From: Chitinophagaceae bacterium UBA4407
GTDB taxonomy: Bacteria > Bacteroidota > Bacteroidia > Chitinophagales > Chitinophagaceae
NCBI GenBank assembly: GCA_002390845.1
Contig: DGQT01000096.1
Location: forward strand, 1 to 21,765
DNA: 21,765 nucleotides
Direction of reading: 5' to 3'
The position numbers were made by a program, and so were the translations under genes. The first letter of the stretch is position 1. The number at the start of each line of letters is the position of its first letter. The notes under the pieces are model-generated. The model was not told the origin of the DNA, searched no databases, and saw nothing but the letters and a program-made list of their open reading frames with translations. Below are positions 7,336 to 14,175 of the stretch, one piece after another.

Positions 7336-8547
7336 ATGAATATTCAATACTCCTCTTCAGGGGATGGGGGCTTATATTCAAAGCGCGGCGTATCGGCACA
7401 AAAGGAAGAAGTGCATGCCGCTATTCAAAAATTAGATATGGGTTTGTACGAGCATGCCTTTTGCAAAATGTATCCCGATTTTATTGGCGGCGCAAATGAT
7501 CACATAAATATTATGCATGCAGATGGCGCAGGTACTAAAAGCATTCTTGCCTACCTGTACTGGAAAGAAACCGACGACATCAGCGTTTGGAAAGGTATTG
7601 CCCAGGATGCTGTTGCAATGAACCTGGACGATCTTTTATGCGTAGGCGTTTATGATAATATTTTATTCTCTTCAACCATTGACCGCAATAAAACAATTAT
7701 TCCCGGCGAAGTACTGGAACAGGTGATCAATGGCACACAGGATTTCTTCAATGAACTTAAAAAGTTTGGCGTAAACATTCACTACCTCGGTGGCGAAACC
7801 GCTGACGTGGGCGATGTAGTACGCACCATTGCAGTAAATGGTACCATGACGGCCCGCTGGCCTAAGAACAAGATCATCACCAACAACAATATAAAACCGG
7901 GTAATGTAATTGTTGGTTTTTCCAGTTATGGCCAGGCCAGTTATGAAACCGGATATAACAGCGGCCTCGGCAGCAACGGCTTAACAAGTGCACGGCACGA
8001 TGTGCTGAGCAAATATTACGCAGCAAAATATCCGGAAACTTTTGAACCTAAACTCGATGATGAAGTGGTTTATATTGGTAAAAACAAAATGACCGATGCT
8101 ATGGAACTACAAGCCACAAACCACAAACTGCAAACTACTATTGGCAAACTCCTGCTAAGCCCAACCCGTACTTATGCCCCGCTGATGAAAGTGCTACTCG
8201 AAGAACATTTCAATAAGATTGATGGTGTAATTCATTGCAGTGGCGGTGGCCAAACCAAGTGCATGAAATACTTGCCGCAGCCATTAAAGATTATAAAAGA
8301 TAATTTGTTTACTGCTCCTGAAATATTTCAATTAATCCAGGAAAATTCCGGTGCAGATGACCGCGAAATGTACCAGGTGTTTAATATGGGGCACCGGCTG
8401 GAGATCTTTACTGATGAGGCTTCTGCAGAAAAGATGATCAATGCATCCCATGCTTTTAACATCGGGGCAAAAATTGTTGGTCGTGTTGAGCCTTCAGACA
8501 AAAAGGAATTGGCATTAACTGTAAATGGCCGCCAGATTATTTATTAG
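7336..8547 (+). CDS. purM: Phosphoribosylformylglycinamidine cyclo-ligase (AIR synthase)
   Basis: PurM converts FGAM to aminoimidazole ribotide with ATP, the fifth step of purine synthesis. The family pattern is KRGVSAQKEEVHAAI near the N-terminus, HADGAGTKS at residues 61-69 (ATP/substrate loop), DAVAMNLDDLLCVG, and LGGETADVGDVV. The protein from 7336 has 403 residues, matching the longer Bacteroidetes form rather than the roughly 345-residue E. coli type. The frame is open back to 7249, but that part lies over repeat A6; 7336 gives the shortest N-terminus that keeps the domain, and 7315 is the alternative. Residues about 5-15 are encoded by repeat C2, so this N-terminus is unusual. purD lies elsewhere in the window on the other strand. 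Confidence 0.87.
   Translation: MNIQYSSSGDGGLYSKRGVSAQKEEVHAAIQKLDMGLYEHAFCKMYPDFIGGANDHINIMHADGAGTKSILAYLYWKETDDISVWKGIAQDAVAMNLDDLLCVGVYDNILFSSTIDRNKTIIPGEVLEQVINGTQDFFNELKKFGVNIHYLGGETADVGDVVRTIAVNGTMTARWPKNKIITNNNIKPGNVIVGFSSYGQASYETGYNSGLGSNGLTSARHDVLSKYYAAKYPETFEPKLDDEVVYIGKNKMTDAMELQATNHKLQTTIGKLLLSPTRTYAPLMKVLLEEHFNKIDGVIHCSGGGQTKCMKYLPQPLKIIKDNLFTAPEIFQLIQENSGADDREMYQVFNMGHRLEIFTDEASAEKMINASHAFNIGAKIVGRVEPSDKKELALTVNGRQIIY
7350..7378 (+). repeat. Family C repeat, copy C2, inside the purM 5' end
   Basis: This is the inverted partner of C1, beginning CTCCTCTTCAGGGG and ending GGGGGCTTATATT, identical at 25 of 29 positions. It is read in frame as YSSSGDGGLYS in the predicted PurM N-terminus. 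Confidence 0.7.
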
Positions 8548-8574
8548 AAACAGAAAATAACAGAAGATTTTTTT

Positions 8575-8656
8575 GAGCCAGGCAGAAGAAGTTCTATGAA
8601 GCTTCTCTTGCGTCGCACACTTGTACGTTCAGATCATGAAGCAGCTTTCAACAGCC
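8575..8656 (+). repeat. Family A element A7 (type copy)
   Basis: This complete copy has a T-tract, head GAGCCAGGCAGAAGAA at 8575-8590, middle TTCTATGAAGCTTC, core TTGCGTCGCAC at 8608-8618, CTTGTACGTTC, and tail AGCTTTCAACAGCC at 8643-8656, exactly 35 nt from the core start. It is sense after purM, 28 nt past the stop. A roughly 30-nt CAGAG-rich stretch (8657-8686) follows, resembling 15583-15612, which also follows a tail. Confidence 0.85.
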
Positions 8657-8708
8657 TTTAAACACAGAGACAGAGAGACGCTGAGCCCTGATCTCAGGGT
8701 AAAAAAAA

Positions 8709-8993
8709 TTAATGCTGTTGGCTATTCTTGCCTTCCAGTTTATCGGTGTATTCTACGGTTCCTAAACGAAATTTTACAGGAAGCTTAATTGCTTTTTGAA
8801 TCTGTATTTCCTTTTTGCAAAAAAAACCAAGATTGGCCGCATAATAGTTAGCGGGCAACATGCGTATAGAAAAATATTTAAGGCTATCCGGTATTTGACG
8901 AAGAATAAATTTAGAAGAATCTGTTTGCTTTTGCGCTGCCACACCAAGCCCGATTAATAGCAAAAAATTCAAAAAGAAACAAATCTTCCTCAC
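8709..8993 (-). CDS. Small secreted protein of unknown function
   Basis: The product is 94 residues with a signal peptide: positive MRK, a hydrophobic stretch (FFLNFLLLIGLGVA) and a probable cleavage after AAQ. The mature part contains LPANYYAANLGFFCKKE followed by FRLGTVEYTDKLEG. I recognise this pattern loosely as a conserved hypothetical of Bacteroidetes but cannot name a function. The single mature cysteine and the Lys/Arg-rich character are the only other visible features. It is divergent from rpoN and converges on purM, with repeat A7 between. Confidence 0.72.
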   Translation of the reverse strand: MRKICFFLNFLLLIGLGVAAQKQTDSSKFILRQIPDSLKYFSIRMLPANYYAANLGFFCKKEIQIQKAIKLPVKFRLGTVEYTDKLEGKNSQQH

Positions 8994-9223
8994 AGGATTG
9001 TAATATTTATTTGTTTGTAAATTTACGCTGATGCAATTAATGCCGTGTTAAGATTATATTGCATCCGGCATTAAAAACTGTACTCAGCAGAAAGTTAACC
9101 TTTGCCAGAATATATTTGCCGCTACGGGTTATGCTGTACAAGTGAGTGACACAAGGAACGGCGAGGTACGATATACAGTTGGTAACAAAAATTTTTTAAA
9201 CAGAACTCAGGCTCAATAATTAT
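8994..9223. other. 230-nt divergent gap between the small secreted gene and rpoN
   Basis: It holds family B element B1 (9066-9202) and an AT-rich stretch (8994-9050) that probably carries the minus-strand promoter (TAAATTTA is a weak -7 match). No further gene is seen. Confidence 0.5.
9066..9202 (+). repeat. Family B element B1
   Basis: Conserved blocks shared with B2 are CGGCATTAA (9066), GCCG (9118), GTGAGTGACACAA (9142-9154), ATACAG (9173), GTA, ACAAAAA, a T-run and AAACA (9198-9202). The distance from GTGAG to ATACAG is 31 nt in both copies, and from GCCG to GTGAG 24 versus 25 nt. The central block resembles the family A core read on the opposite strand. Confidence 0.7.
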
Positions 9224-10723
9224 ATGTCTTTAAGTCAGTCGTTACAGCAAAAATTATTACAAAAATTATCTCCACAGCAGATTCAGTTAATGAAACTGCT
9301 ACAGATTCCTACTGCCTACCTGGAAGAGCGAATAAAAGAAGAACTTGAAGAAAACCCGGCACTGGAAACAGGCGAAGAAGAGCATAAAGATGATGATTTT
9401 GAAATGAACGATGATGGAAATAGTTCAGACGATGCTGCCGGTGATGATACTGCTGATTTGGATGGCAGCGAAAATGAATACGACAATATAGATATCAGCG
9501 ATTACATTTCAGATGGGGATGATGATGTGGCCGATTATAAAACCAAGGATGATAATTACCCCGAACTGGACGAACATAAAACAATTCCGCACCGGGTAGA
9601 AACCAGTTTTCACGAGCAGCTATTAGACCAGTTGGGTATGCTGTCGCTTGATGAAAAGCGTTATAAAATTGCAGAACAAATAGTAGGCAGCATTGATGAT
9701 GACGGCTACTTACGAAGGGAGCTTTCTTCTATTGCAGATGATCTTGCGTTTCGACAGAATGTAGATGCGGATGAAAAAGAGATAGAAACAATTATTAAAC
9801 TGATTCAGCAGTTTGACCCCCCGGGAATTTGTGCCCGTGACTTAAAAGAATGCCTGTTGTTGCAGTTACACAGGCAGCTTGCCACAGGCAAAAATGTTTA
9901 TTTAGCCATACAGGTGCTGGATAAATATTTTGATGAGTTTACAAAAAAACATTACGAAAAAATTCAGCGGGGCCTTAACCTTACTGATGAAGATCTTAAG
10001 ACTGTAATTGGTGCCATTATTCGTTTAAACCCACGCCCCGGTGGCAATATGGGCGAATTGAATAAAGCAGAAAGTTATATTGTTCCAGACTTTTTTATTA
10101 CCAATACCAACGGCATTCTCGACCTTACACTGAATGGCCGTAATGCGCCGGATCTTCGTATCAGCGATGGTTATAAAGACATGTTGAAAGAATACGACCG
10201 CGGCAGCAAAAAAGATAAACGCCAGAAAGAAGCCGTACTTTTTATCAAGCAAAAAATAGATTCTGCCAAGTGGTTTATTGATATGATCCGCCAGCGCCAG
10301 CATACGCTGCTGAGTACAATGGATGCCATTATGAATTACCAGAAAGAGTTCTTTCTCACCGGCGACCAAACGAACCTGAAGCCGATGATCTTGAAAGATA
10401 TCGCCGAAGTAACCGGTTTGGATATCAGTACGGTGAGCCGTGTTGCAAACAGTAAATTTGTGCAAACAGAATTTGGCACCTTCCGATTAAAATTCTTCTT
10501 CAGCGAATCTTTGAGTACCGATAGCGGCGAAGAAGTAAGCACCCGTGAAGTAAAGAAAATACTCAGCGATCTTATTGAAGGCGAAGACAAAAAGAAACCC
10601 CTGAGCGATGAACGCCTTACCGAACTACTGCAGGAAAAAGGTTATAACATTGCACGGCGCACTGTAGCAAAATACCGGGAGCAGTTAAACGTACCTGTGG
10701 CAAGGCTTAGAAAAGAATTGTAA
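9224..10723 (+). CDS. rpoN: RNA polymerase sigma-54 factor
   Basis: Sigma-54 directs RNA polymerase to -24/-12 promoters and needs an AAA+ activator. All three regions are visible. The glutamine-rich region I is SLQQKLLQKLSPQQIQLMKL. A strongly acidic region II follows at about residues 50-115. The core-binding domain contains FDPPGICARDLKECLL. Region III has the helix-turn-helix (LKDIAEVTGLDISTVSR) and the RpoN box ARRTVAKYR at 477-485. The length of 499 residues is normal for Bacteroidetes. The next gene starts 28 nt downstream on the same strand and is probably co-transcribed. No activator gene is in the window. Confidence 0.97.
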   Translation: MSLSQSLQQKLLQKLSPQQIQLMKLLQIPTAYLEERIKEELEENPALETGEEEHKDDDFEMNDDGNSSDDAAGDDTADLDGSENEYDNIDISDYISDGDDDVADYKTKDDNYPELDEHKTIPHRVETSFHEQLLDQLGMLSLDEKRYKIAEQIVGSIDDDGYLRRELSSIADDLAFRQNVDADEKEIETIIKLIQQFDPPGICARDLKECLLLQLHRQLATGKNVYLAIQVLDKYFDEFTKKHYEKIQRGLNLTDEDLKTVIGAIIRLNPRPGGNMGELNKAESYIVPDFFITNTNGILDLTLNGRNAPDLRISDGYKDMLKEYDRGSKKDKRQKEAVLFIKQKIDSAKWFIDMIRQRQHTLLSTMDAIMNYQKEFFLTGDQTNLKPMILKDIAEVTGLDISTVSRVANSKFVQTEFGTFRLKFFFSESLSTDSGEEVSTREVKKILSDLIEGEDKKKPLSDERLTELLQEKGYNIARRTVAKYREQLNVPVARLRKEL

Positions 10724-10751
10724 AACCTCGGGGATATCAAAACGGAATTTT

Positions 10752-11402
10752 ATGGAAAACGTTTCAACAAGGCAACCGCTCAACTTTTCAACTGTTTTCG
10801 CAAAAGTTATTTCTTATATATTTCACCCGCTTTTTCTGCCAACCTATATTTTTTTCTGGGTGCTGTTGCGCTTTCCATTCGAGTTTGCAGGCATTACACC
10901 GCTGGCATTGTTTGCAAGAAAAATAACCGTGTTCTGGATGACGGCTTTCTTTCCCGCATTTGCTGTATTTCTTTTGTGGCGGCTAAAATTCATTAATAAT
11001 ATTTTTCTGAAAACACAGAAAGAGCGCATTGTTCCTTACATCATCACCATGATATTTTACTGGTGGATGTGGTACCTCAGCCGCAATTTTACCGACCAGC
11101 CCATCATACTAAAATTCTTTTTCTTTGGAATTTTTCTTGCAACCGTTGTTGGCCTCGTAGTGAACAGCTTTTTTAAAATCAGCATGCATGCAATGGGTAT
11201 CGGCGGCGCACTGGGTTTCATCATTATTTCAAGCTTTTACTATCAAACATATCTTGGTGCTGATATTGCCATTGTGCTGCTGCTCGCAGGCCTTGTATGC
11301 ACTGCCCGCCTCTTACTTTCGCACCACAACAGCTTCCAGGTTTATGCGGGTTTAATTGCAGGAATTGTTTGCCAGTTAATCGGCTATTGGGTAGGCAGTT
11401 AG
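10752..11402 (+). CDS. Multi-pass membrane protein, weak PAP2-phosphatase likeness
   Basis: The product has 216 residues with about six hydrophobic segments, so it is an inner-membrane protein. Three short motifs fall in the order expected for the lipid phosphatase (PAP2) superfamily: KERIVPY at 90-96, MHAMG at 145-149 and AR-LLLSHHNSF at 185-195. They are poor matches: PAP2 would have K-x6-RP, PSGH and SR-x5-H, and the serine-glycine of the middle motif is missing. It is either a diverged PAP2-like protein or an unrelated membrane family. It follows rpoN by 28 nt, which suggests a shared transcript but says little about function. Confidence 0.75.
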   Translation: MENVSTRQPLNFSTVFAKVISYIFHPLFLPTYIFFWVLLRFPFEFAGITPLALFARKITVFWMTAFFPAFAVFLLWRLKFINNIFLKTQKERIVPYIITMIFYWWMWYLSRNFTDQPIILKFFFFGIFLATVVGLVVNSFFKISMHAMGIGGALGFIIISSFYYQTYLGADIAIVLLLAGLVCTARLLLSHHNSFQVYAGLIAGIVCQLIGYWVGS

Positions 11403-11426
11403 TATATTTTTTATAAGACATTTTTT

Positions 11427-11508
11427 GTAACCAGCTCAAGTAATTCTTTTGATCGTCTGTTGCGTCGCACACTTATGCTTAAGGAAATTGAATGAGCTTT
11501 GAACAGCC
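11427..11508 (+). repeat. Family A element A8
   Basis: T-tract TTTTTTG (11421-11427), a degenerate head (TAACCAGCTCAAG), core TTGCGTCGCAC at 11460-11470, ACTTATGC, and tail AGCTTTGAACAGCC at 11495-11508, exactly 35 nt from the core start. It is sense after the membrane-protein gene, 25 nt past the stop. Confidence 0.8.
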
Positions 11509-11519
11509 CCGAAAACTGC

Positions 11520-11560
11520 GCTAACAGAAAGTTTTGAGAACAGTTGGTTAGCTTTTTTTT
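11520..11560 (+). terminator. Possible intrinsic terminator
   Basis: GCTAAC (11520-11525) pairs with GTTAGC (11547-11552) and is followed directly by eight T. The 21-nt loop is long, so strength is uncertain. It would end the rpoN/membrane-protein transcript after passing through repeat A8. Confidence 0.45.
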
Positions 11561-11593
11561 CACTTACAATAAACAAGACAAACACTGGCATTA

Positions 11594-12091
11594 ATGAATA
11601 TCAGACGGGCAGACGAACAAAAAGATTACGACAAAGTTTGGGATATCTTCAAAAATGTTATCTCAACAGGCGACACTTATGTTTTTGATCCTAATACTCC
11701 TAAAGACACCTTACATAAAAATTGGTTTGCAGATTATATGGATACGTTTGTTGCCGTAGACGACAAAAACGAAATATTGGGCACTTACATAATTAAGCCT
11801 AATCAAATTGACTTAGGCAACCACATTGCTAATTGTGGTTACATGGTAAACCCCAAATATCACGGCAAAGGCATAGGGAAATTTTTATGTGAACATTCAA
11901 TAAAGTTTGCAAAAGACAAAGGTTATTTAGGAATTCAGTTCAATATTGTTGTAAGCACAAATACAAATGGGGTAGAACTTTGGAAGAAATACGGATTTAA
12001 GATTATCGGAACAACACCAAAAGGTTTCAGGCACAAACTCTTAGGCCTTGTAGACACTTACATAATGTTTAAAGACTTACAGCACGACTAA
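11594..12091 (+). CDS. GNAT-family N-acetyltransferase
   Basis: The product is 165 residues with the GNAT fold pattern: an N-terminal strand and helix (IRRADEQKDYDKVWDIF), a central strand (FVAVDDKNEILGTYII) and the acetyl-CoA pyrophosphate loop HGKGIGK at 90-96 (Q/R-x-x-G-x-G/A type, with H in the first place). NTNGVELWKKYGFKIIGT is the usual C-terminal block. The substrate cannot be told from sequence. By sampled lines its G+C content is roughly 35 percent, lower than rpoN and the mre genes nearby. It overlaps no repeat and is followed after 8 nt by a putative lipoprotein gene with the same base composition. Confidence 0.9.
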   Translation: MNIRRADEQKDYDKVWDIFKNVISTGDTYVFDPNTPKDTLHKNWFADYMDTFVAVDDKNEILGTYIIKPNQIDLGNHIANCGYMVNPKYHGKGIGKFLCEHSIKFAKDKGYLGIQFNIVVSTNTNGVELWKKYGFKIIGTTPKGFRHKLLGLVDTYIMFKDLQHD

Positions 12092-12099
12092 TAAAACTA

Positions 12100-12558
12100 A
12101 TGACAAATCTCGAAAGGCAAATTGTACTTATCATTATCCTTTTACAATTTTCTGCGTGCAAAAACCAGCAAAATCAAACTGTAGCAAAACAACGTGAAGT
12201 AAAATCTTCTGCAAATATTTTTGGGTTGTATTCTTATTTCGTTACAGGTTATAATTCTCATTGTGAATCTGTAAAACATTCATTGCAACTTAATGCTGAC
12301 AGTACTTTTATCTTTAAAATTTATTGTTACGCTGACTCGATGAGCCCATTTCAAGCAACAGTAAAAACTGGCAAACTAACAAAAGAAAAAGATTCGCTTT
12401 TCAATTTTATCTCCGACGACAAAACGTTTTTCAAAGCTGAATTCATAAACGATAGCACAATTCAACTTGTTCCGAAAAAAGATGAAGAGCAATTTAATTA
12501 TCCTTTTCATAAAGACACGACCACAAACGAAAGGTTTTGGCAAATACACGAGAAATAA
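12100..12558 (+). CDS. Putative lipoprotein of unknown function
   Basis: The product has 152 residues. It starts with a short hydrophobic segment (IVLIIILLQFSAC) ending in a lipobox-like QFSA-C. Phe at -3 is off consensus, so lipidation is likely but not certain. The mature part is charged and contains LNADSTFIFKIYCYADS and FKAEFINDSTIQLVPKKDEEQF, beta-rich and resembling small periplasmic lipid-anchored proteins. I recognise no named family. It follows the GNAT gene by 8 nt, so the two are probably one transcript, and they share a low G+C content. It converges on mreD, with repeat A9 in the gap. Confidence 0.68.
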   Translation: MTNLERQIVLIIILLQFSACKNQQNQTVAKQREVKSSANIFGLYSYFVTGYNSHCESVKHSLQLNADSTFIFKIYCYADSMSPFQATVKTGKLTKEKDSLFNFISDDKTFFKAEFINDSTIQLVPKKDEEQFNYPFHKDTTTNERFWQIHEK

Positions 12559-12662
12559 TAAAATCAGAAAGAGGTAAACCAATTTTCATTCTTATCAGCA
12601 AACAAAATTTACTTCACTACCCTTTCAATCTACGCACTAGTAAAAGCCACACAGAATATCCA

Positions 12663-12717
12663 AACGTACAAGTGTGCGACGCAAGAAAAGTTTCATAGAA
12701 TTTCTTCTGCCCGGCTC
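12663..12717 (-). repeat. Family A element A9
   Basis: On the minus strand: T8 tract, head GAGCCGGGCAGAAGAA (12702-12717), middle TTCTATGAAACTTT, core TTGCGTCGCAC (12674-12684), ACTTGTACGTTT. No tail is recognisable. The copy is sense after mreD, 17 nt past its stop. Confidence 0.85.
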
Positions 12718-12733
12718 AAAAAAAAGACAAAAT

Positions 12734-13267
12734 TTATGCGGCGTTGGTTCTGTATTTTGCTTTACGTGGAAACAGTAATTCTGTTACAAAAATCAGGAGT
12801 AAACTTACGCCGGTAGTTGCCGCTACTTTACCGATGAAGAAAACAAAATCGCCAAACTGCAGCCATTCAATAAACACCAAACAGCTATTGTGTATAAAAG
12901 TAAGCAGGAGAATGTAAACACCATAAGGTACCGTACCAAGGCTCTTAATACTTGGCTCTGCGTAACTGGTCTCGGTTGTTTCGCGGGGCAATAAAATGCT
13001 TAATAAAAAGGGCCGCAGGTAGGCAATCAATACGCACGGAATAGAATGCAGGCCTGGCGTTCCGCTGAAATAATCAAGGCAAAGTCCAAACACAAAAGCA
13101 ATGATCATTTGCCAGCTTCGGTTAATATTGAATGGCAGCCAGAGAATAAAAAGGAAGTAGAAAATAGGTTTTACATACTGGTGCAGTGGCGGCACTTTAT
13201 CCAGCACAAAAGCCTGCACCAGAATGAAGAAAACGAAACGGATAATATTTTTAAGCAGGCTGCTCAT
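12734..13267 (-). CDS. mreD: Rod-shape determining protein MreD
   Basis: MreD is an inner-membrane part of the elongasome that links the MreB filament to wall synthesis. The 177-residue product is hydrophobic, with about five predicted spans. It starts MSSLLKNIIRFVFFILVQAFVLD and contains FGLCLDYFSGTPGLHSIPCVLIAYLRP, which is characteristic of the family (the D-x-x-x-G-x-P-G motif). Its start overlaps the mreC stop by one base (TAATG), typical of translational coupling. The family call rests on position and hydrophobicity as much as on sequence. In many Bacteroidetes mrdA and rodA follow; here the operon ends at mreD, followed by a T-tract and repeat A9. Confidence 0.9.
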   Translation of the reverse strand: MSSLLKNIIRFVFFILVQAFVLDKVPPLHQYVKPIFYFLFILWLPFNINRSWQMIIAFVFGLCLDYFSGTPGLHSIPCVLIAYLRPFLLSILLPRETTETSYAEPSIKSLGTVPYGVYILLLTFIHNSCLVFIEWLQFGDFVFFIGKVAATTGVSLLLIFVTELLFPRKAKYRTNAA

Positions 13268-14115
13268 TAATCTTTAGGTGTTTTGGCTTCAAGTTTTTCC
13301 TGTTCTTCGCCCAGCAGGTTTTCGGTAAGATATACATACTGAACGGTAGAGAAATTGGTAGCCGTTTTTATGTTTAAAATATAAAAACTTGTAGAAGGAT
13401 CTGAATCAATTCCTGCAATGGTACCTACCATTAATTCAGGGGGAAAGATACCTGATAAATTACTGGTCAATACGGAATCCCCCTTTCTTACCTGTGCACT
13501 TTTAGGAATACCCCGTAACTGTATATATTGCGGGTCTTTACCATCCCAATTGATGATGCCTTGATAAAATCCCCTTTTAAGCATAGCACTTACCTGACTT
13601 TTATGGTTCAACAGGCTCATAACACGACTGTAATTGTCGCTTACCTGGATTACCCTACCTACAATTCCATCCGGGCCAATTACTGACATCCCATTTTTTA
13701 CACCCTGCAATGCGCCGCGGTGAACGGTCATGTAATTGTTCTCGTCGCTTATTGAGTTGTTCACCACTTTTGCTTCAAGAAAATTGAATTTTCGTATGCG
13801 GTGCAGTGTATCAGTTAAAAGGGAATCAATTTTTAGAACATGAGCTGTGTCGGGATTTTGAAAGCTTGTGCTTAGTTCGTTATGCAGCCGGGCATTTTCA
13901 GCAGCAAGCTGGTCGTTGGTTTGTTTAAGACGAAAGTAATAATCAACAGCATTGTATTTCGAGCTTATGGAACCCGTTACTTCGTTTGCTGCACTTGCAA
14001 AAAAAGCCTGGTGGGTTTTGTTGTATGTGGCAAGAATATAGATGGCTGTTCCCTGTAAAACAAAGAACAGTAACAGATTAAAAAACCGCCTTATGAAAAG
14101 AAAAATGTTACGCAC
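13267..14115 (-). CDS. mreC: Rod-shape determining protein MreC
   Basis: MreC is a bitopic periplasmic scaffold of the elongasome. The product has 282 residues: a cytoplasmic tip, one membrane span (about residues 11-28), a coiled-coil region (YYFRLKQTNDQLAAENARL, about 58-77), and a beta-rich C-terminal domain with GAL-QGVKNGMSVIGPDG and IVGRVIQVSDNYSRV. The start codon is GTG at 14115; no ATG fits the expected N-terminus. A pair of competing hairpins lies just upstream of it. The stop overlaps the mreD start by one base. Confidence 0.93.
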   Translation of the reverse strand: MRNIFLFIRRFFNLLLFFVLQGTAIYILATYNKTHQAFFASAANEVTGSISSKYNAVDYYFRLKQTNDQLAAENARLHNELSTSFQNPDTAHVLKIDSLLTDTLHRIRKFNFLEAKVVNNSISDENNYMTVHRGALQGVKNGMSVIGPDGIVGRVIQVSDNYSRVMSLLNHKSQVSAMLKRGFYQGIINWDGKDPQYIQLRGIPKSAQVRKGDSVLTSNLSGIFPPELMVGTIAGIDSDPSTSFYILNIKTATNFSTVQYVYLTENLLGEEQEKLEAKTPKD

Positions 14116-14125
14116 GGATAATTTA

Positions 14126-14167
14126 CAGGTTTCATGTTGCAGGTAACCATTAAACGGAAACCTGCAA
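14126..14167 (-). promoter_or_regulatory. Two mutually exclusive hairpins between mreB and mreC
   Basis: On the transcript strand, one 5' arm (14157-14167, TTGCAGGTTTC) can pair with either of two downstream arms: ACCTGCAA (14137-14144), giving an 8-bp stem TTGCAGGT/ACCTGCAA, or GAAACCTG (14126-14133), giving an 8-bp stem CAGGTTTC/GAAACCTG. Both stems are perfect. The second ends 10 nt before the mreC GTG. This could control mreC translation or mark an RNA processing site; the function is inferred. Confidence 0.5.
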
Positions 14168-14175
14168 CAAATTAT

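Noticed and set aside
7126..7347. N-terminal extension of ribF (74 codons)
   Set aside because: It would cross repeats C1 and A6 and the ribF promoter box; no RibF has such an extension, and the ATG at 7125 fits.
8671..8697. CCCTGA-TC-TCAGGG hairpin before the small secreted gene's stop as a terminator
   Set aside because: The 2-nt loop is too tight, and on the minus strand the T-run lies before the stem instead of after it.
10025..10465. 146-codon minus-strand frame inside rpoN
   Set aside because: It is antisense to a well-conserved sigma-54 domain and has the composition of a shadow frame.
11594..12558. GNAT-lipoprotein pair as a toxin-antitoxin system
   Set aside because: The second protein has a lipoprotein signal and no DNA-binding domain such as the RHH partner of GNAT toxins, and the acetyltransferase comes first and lacks toxin-specific features that I can see.
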